From NCBI RefSeq assembly GCF_021864535.1, contig NZ_JAKJIC010000010.1, positions 118,058-182,057 of the forward strand: DNA of 64,000 nt, in the 5' to 3' direction. Each line of letters starts with the position of its first letter. Position 1 is the first letter of the stretch. This DNA comes from Oryzibacter oryziterrae (lineage in GTDB: Bacteria > Pseudomonadota > Alphaproteobacteria > Rhizobiales > Pleomorphomonadaceae). A program made the translations under genes and the position numbers. The notes below the pieces were generated by a model. The model was given only the letters and a program-made list of their open reading frames with translations, did no database searches and had not been told where the DNA came from. Shown here piece after piece: positions 61,549 through 64,000 of this stretch.

Positions 61549-62085
61549 ATGAGCAACCAGTTTATCTACACGACTCCACTCGATCCGCGCGCCAGGCCGC
61601 TGATCGAAGACCTGATCTTCGAATATGACAGCCGCTATGGCGAGTTCTTCGATCGCGAGGGCGCGGCCGCGGAGCTCAACCGCTACCCACCACAGGCCTT
61701 CGCACCTCCAACCGGCAACTTTCTCCTGTGGCTGCGCGACGGCGAAACGATCGCCGGCGGTGCATTCATGCGCTACGACGACAGCACGGCGGAGTTCAAG
61801 CGCATCTGGACCCGTCGTGATCTGCGGCGTCAGGGGCTGGCGCGCCGCCTTCTGGTCGAACTCGAGGAACAGGCCCTGCGGCAGGGCTATTCCCGCATCT
61901 ATCTGACCACCGGCTTCCGGCAACCGGAGGCGCAGAATCTCTATCTCACCAACGGCTATTCGGCCCTTTTTGATCTCAATGGCGACCTTGAGGAAATCAA
62001 GCATCTCGCCTTCGAGAAAAATCTCTTCGGATTGGCGCCTGAATTTGCCGGAGCAGCGTTCAGCCCAGCCCCGTCGGCTCCTTGA
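61549..62085 (+). CDS. GNAT N-acetyltransferase (SnaB/YxeL-like role)
   Basis: This is a protein of 178 residues with a GNAT fold: AEFKRIWTRRDLRRQGLARR (motif A with the acetyl-CoA loop RRQGLAR) and LTTGFRQPEAQNLYLTNGY. In S-alkylcysteine salvage an acetyltransferase modifies the substrate before the monooxygenase acts. The ATG at 61549 has GGGGG upstream and gives a clean N-terminus; a longer in-frame opening overlaps the M20 gene and is not used. Confidence 0.88.
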   Translation: MSNQFIYTTPLDPRARPLIEDLIFEYDSRYGEFFDREGAAAELNRYPPQAFAPPTGNFLLWLRDGETIAGGAFMRYDDSTAEFKRIWTRRDLRRQGLARRLLVELEEQALRQGYSRIYLTTGFRQPEAQNLYLTNGYSALFDLNGDLEEIKHLAFEKNLFGLAPEFAGAAFSPAPSAP

Positions 62086-62099
62086 AAGGAAGGTCAACC

Positions 62100-63872
62100 A
62101 TGACCGCCGTGAGCGAATACGCCCCCGCCGCTGCGTTGGAGAGAAAGTCCCAACTCGGCGCCTACGCACACTATCGCATCATCCCCGCACGCTATCCCTT
62201 GCGGACGGCCGGCACGATCCTTTCCGTGCTGATCATCGGCGCCATCTTGCAGTCGGTCTTCACCAACCCGCGCTGGGGCTGGGACGTGTTTGCAGAATGG
62301 TTCCTGTCCGAGCCGGTCCTGACAGGCCTTGGCCGCACCCTCTTGCTGACGGCCTTCGGCACGGTCATCGGCTTTGCACTGGGTGGGTTGATCGCGCTCG
62401 CCCGCGTCTCCGCCTCGCCGCTGCTTCAGGCTCTCGCCTGGTCCTACATCTGGCTCTTCCGGTCGATCCCCCTGATTGTCCTGCTGCTGATCCTCAACAA
62501 CCTGGGCTATCTCTACGAAACGATCTGGCTGGGCGTGCCGTTTACCGACATCACCTGGTTCTCATTCTCCACGACGCAATTGCTGACACCCTTCGCTGCA
62601 GCAGTCCTGGGACTTACCCTGAACCAGGCCGCCTTTGCGGCGGAGATCATCCGGGGTGGCATCCTGTCGGTCGATCAGGGCCAGCATGAAGCCGCCGCCG
62701 CGCTCGGCCTGCCGAAAGGACGCCAGACGTTCCATATCGTGCTGCCGCAGGCCATGCGCACCATTCTGCCCACGGCCTTCAACGACATCATCGGCCTCGC
62801 CAAGGGGACGTCCAACGTCTACATCCTGGCCCTGCCGGAACTGTTCTACACGGTGCAGGTGATCTTCCACCGCAATCTCGAGGTCATCCCCCTGCTGATG
62901 GTGGCGACCGTGTGGTATCTGATCATCCTGACCGTTCTCTCGGCAGTCCAGTGGCAGGTCGAGCGGCATTTCGCCCGCGGAGCCCTGCGCAATCCGCCGC
63001 CCTCTGCCCTGTCCCGCGTGATCTCCGCCATCCGGCGCGAGGCTGGCCAGACCGCTTCGTCACCCGTCGTTGCAGCCCCCACGGACACCGTCCGCTGGTC
63101 AGCGGCGCGCCAACCTGGCGCAACTGTCTCGATCCACGGCGTGTCAAAGAGCTTCGGGCATCTCAAGGTTCTGGACGACGTATCACTGGATATTCCCTCC
63201 GGCAGCGTCACGGTGATCCTCGGCCAGTCCGGATCGGGCAAGTCCACACTCCTGCGGACAATCAACCATCTCGAACGGGTGGATGACGGCTTCATTGCCA
63301 TCGATGGCGACCTGATCGGCTATCGGGCGGAAGGGGATCGTCTTTACGAACTCAAGGAACGTGACATCCTGGCGCGACGCGTTGAGGTCGGCATGGTGTT
63401 CCAGAACTTCAACCTGTTCCCGCATCTGACCGTGCTTGAGAACATCATCGAAGCTCCGATCGCCCATGGGATACGCAGGGCCGATGCACAGGCCTATGCC
63501 CTGGAGCTGCTGTCGCGCGTCGGCCTCTCCGACAAGGCCAAGGCCTATCCGCGCCAGCTGTCCGGCGGCCAGCAGCAGCGGATTGCCATTGCGCGCGCGC
63601 TTGCCCTCAAGCCGAAAGTCTTGCTGTTCGACGAGCCCACGTCGGCCCTCGATCCCGAACTCGTCAATGAAGTGCTCGACGTGATCAAGGAACTTGCCCG
63701 CAGTGGCACCACCTTGATCATCGTCACCCACGAAATCGGTTTCGCCCGCGAAGTGGCCGACACCATTGTCTTCATGGAAGCCGGAAAGATCGTGGAGACC
63801 GGCTCCCCTGAAAAAATCTTCGGCAACGCAAACCAACTGCGCGTGCGGGAGTTCCTCGCCAAAGTGCTGTGA
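62100..63872 (+). CDS. Amino-acid ABC importer, permease and ATPase fused in one chain
   Basis: This is a protein of 590 residues. Residues 1-300 are a His/Glu/Gln-type permease with several membrane segments (AAAALGLPKGRQTFHIVLPQ loop, then NDIIGLAKGTSNVYILAL). A linker of about 40 residues leads to an ABC ATPase (Walker A GQSGSGKS, SGGQQQRIAIARA, LLFDEPTSALD, VTHEIGF). TcyL/M and TcyN of Bacillus are separate proteins with this function. AAAGGAAGG precedes the ATG. It should import a cysteine derivative with the binding protein encoded next. Confidence 0.92.
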   Translation: MTAVSEYAPAAALERKSQLGAYAHYRIIPARYPLRTAGTILSVLIIGAILQSVFTNPRWGWDVFAEWFLSEPVLTGLGRTLLLTAFGTVIGFALGGLIALARVSASPLLQALAWSYIWLFRSIPLIVLLLILNNLGYLYETIWLGVPFTDITWFSFSTTQLLTPFAAAVLGLTLNQAAFAAEIIRGGILSVDQGQHEAAAALGLPKGRQTFHIVLPQAMRTILPTAFNDIIGLAKGTSNVYILALPELFYTVQVIFHRNLEVIPLLMVATVWYLIILTVLSAVQWQVERHFARGALRNPPPSALSRVISAIRREAGQTASSPVVAAPTDTVRWSAARQPGATVSIHGVSKSFGHLKVLDDVSLDIPSGSVTVILGQSGSGKSTLLRTINHLERVDDGFIAIDGDLIGYRAEGDRLYELKERDILARRVEVGMVFQNFNLFPHLTVLENIIEAPIAHGIRRADAQAYALELLSRVGLSDKAKAYPRQLSGGQQQRIAIARALALKPKVLLFDEPTSALDPELVNEVLDVIKELARSGTTLIIVTHEIGFAREVADTIVFMEAGKIVETGSPEKIFGNANQLRVREFLAKVL

Positions 63873-63948
63873 ACGGCAGAGCTTCAGCTCTGACCAGGGC
63901 ATTGCACTCATAAACACAACTTAAAGATGCAAAATCAAGGATGAAAGC

Positions 63949-64000
63949 ATGACAAAGTTGAGCACAATTCTGAAGAGCCTGGCAAAAATCGCTGCGGTAT
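63949..64000 (+). CDS. Start of a probable ABC binding protein (cut by window edge)
   Basis: Only 17 codons are visible (MTKLSTILKSLAKIAAV), resembling the basic and early hydrophobic part of a signal peptide. AAGGATG lies before the ATG. The position after a permease-ATPase gene suggests the periplasmic binding protein of the importer. Confidence 0.5.
   Translation, partial: MTKLSTILKSLAKIAAV

Noticed and set aside
1..64000. tRNA, rRNA, CRISPR arrays, insertion sequences, prophage
   Set aside because: No cloverleaf-like gene, repeat-spacer array, transposase or phage gene was recognised in any gap or gene.

Overview
The window looks like a chromosomal stretch of a GC-rich alphaproteobacterium, probably in the Rhizobiales/Hyphomicrobiales. 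The reasons are the GC-rich codon use, the Aap-type amino-acid permeases, the density of ABC importers, and the FixJ-like output of the large sensor kinase. The genus cannot be fixed from the sequence. No tRNA, rRNA, CRISPR array, insertion sequence or phage gene was seen.

Positions 1-4605 hold the tail of an unknown gene and a very large fused CheB-CheR-histidine kinase-REC-REC-LuxR regulator. Positions 4819-14399 form a tungsten island. It has a stand-alone ModE-type DNA-binding protein, a tungsten aldehyde:ferredoxin oxidoreductase (AOR), two different ubiquitin-fold proteins and a ThiF/MoeB-like enzyme on the plus strand. Convergent to them on the minus strand lie an HdrD/GlpC-like Fe-S protein, moeA and the tungstate importer tupBCA. 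ATGCTTT-type half-sites lie before both the AOR gene and tupB and suggest one metal-responsive control. A membrane EAL-domain phosphodiesterase and a secreted IPT/beta-propeller protein follow (15001-18753).

Positions 19262-31746 carry two complete peptide-type ABC importers, a GAF protein and an XRE-cupin regulator. A 15-base sequence is shared by the two importer promoter regions, so one regulator may control both. Positions 32378-39716 are a tightly overlapping five-gene set: SWIM zinc finger, DUF5691, MoxR AAA+ ATPase, DUF5682 and VWA. It is related to the enterobacterial yehLMPQ type of cluster, whose biochemical role is not established.

Positions 39972-64000 read as an organosulfur/amino-acid regulon. 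It contains an Aap-like importer without its ATPase and an Rrf2 regulator with four cysteines. Next come a methylthioribose-kinase-like protein, a glycerol-1-phosphate-dehydrogenase-like enzyme, a RuBisCO-like protein and a PfkB kinase, then a sulfonate-type ABC importer with a small membrane protein and an LVIVD-repeat protein. Further on are an O-acetylhomoserine sulfhydrylase, a 2-oxoglutarate oxygenase and an S-alkylcysteine salvage operon (two flavin monooxygenases, M20 deacylase, GNAT, fused ABC permease-ATPase, start of a binding protein). AT-rich boxes resembling TATArTCTAT lie before at least four of these units and are candidate Rrf2 operators. Between two of the units lies the scar of a decayed sugar ABC transporter and dehydrogenase (56946-57665).

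The best candidates for new biology are the RuBisCO-like-protein sulfur pathway and its shared operator, the tungsten AOR island with its odd redox and activation partners, and the MoxR/DUF5682 system.
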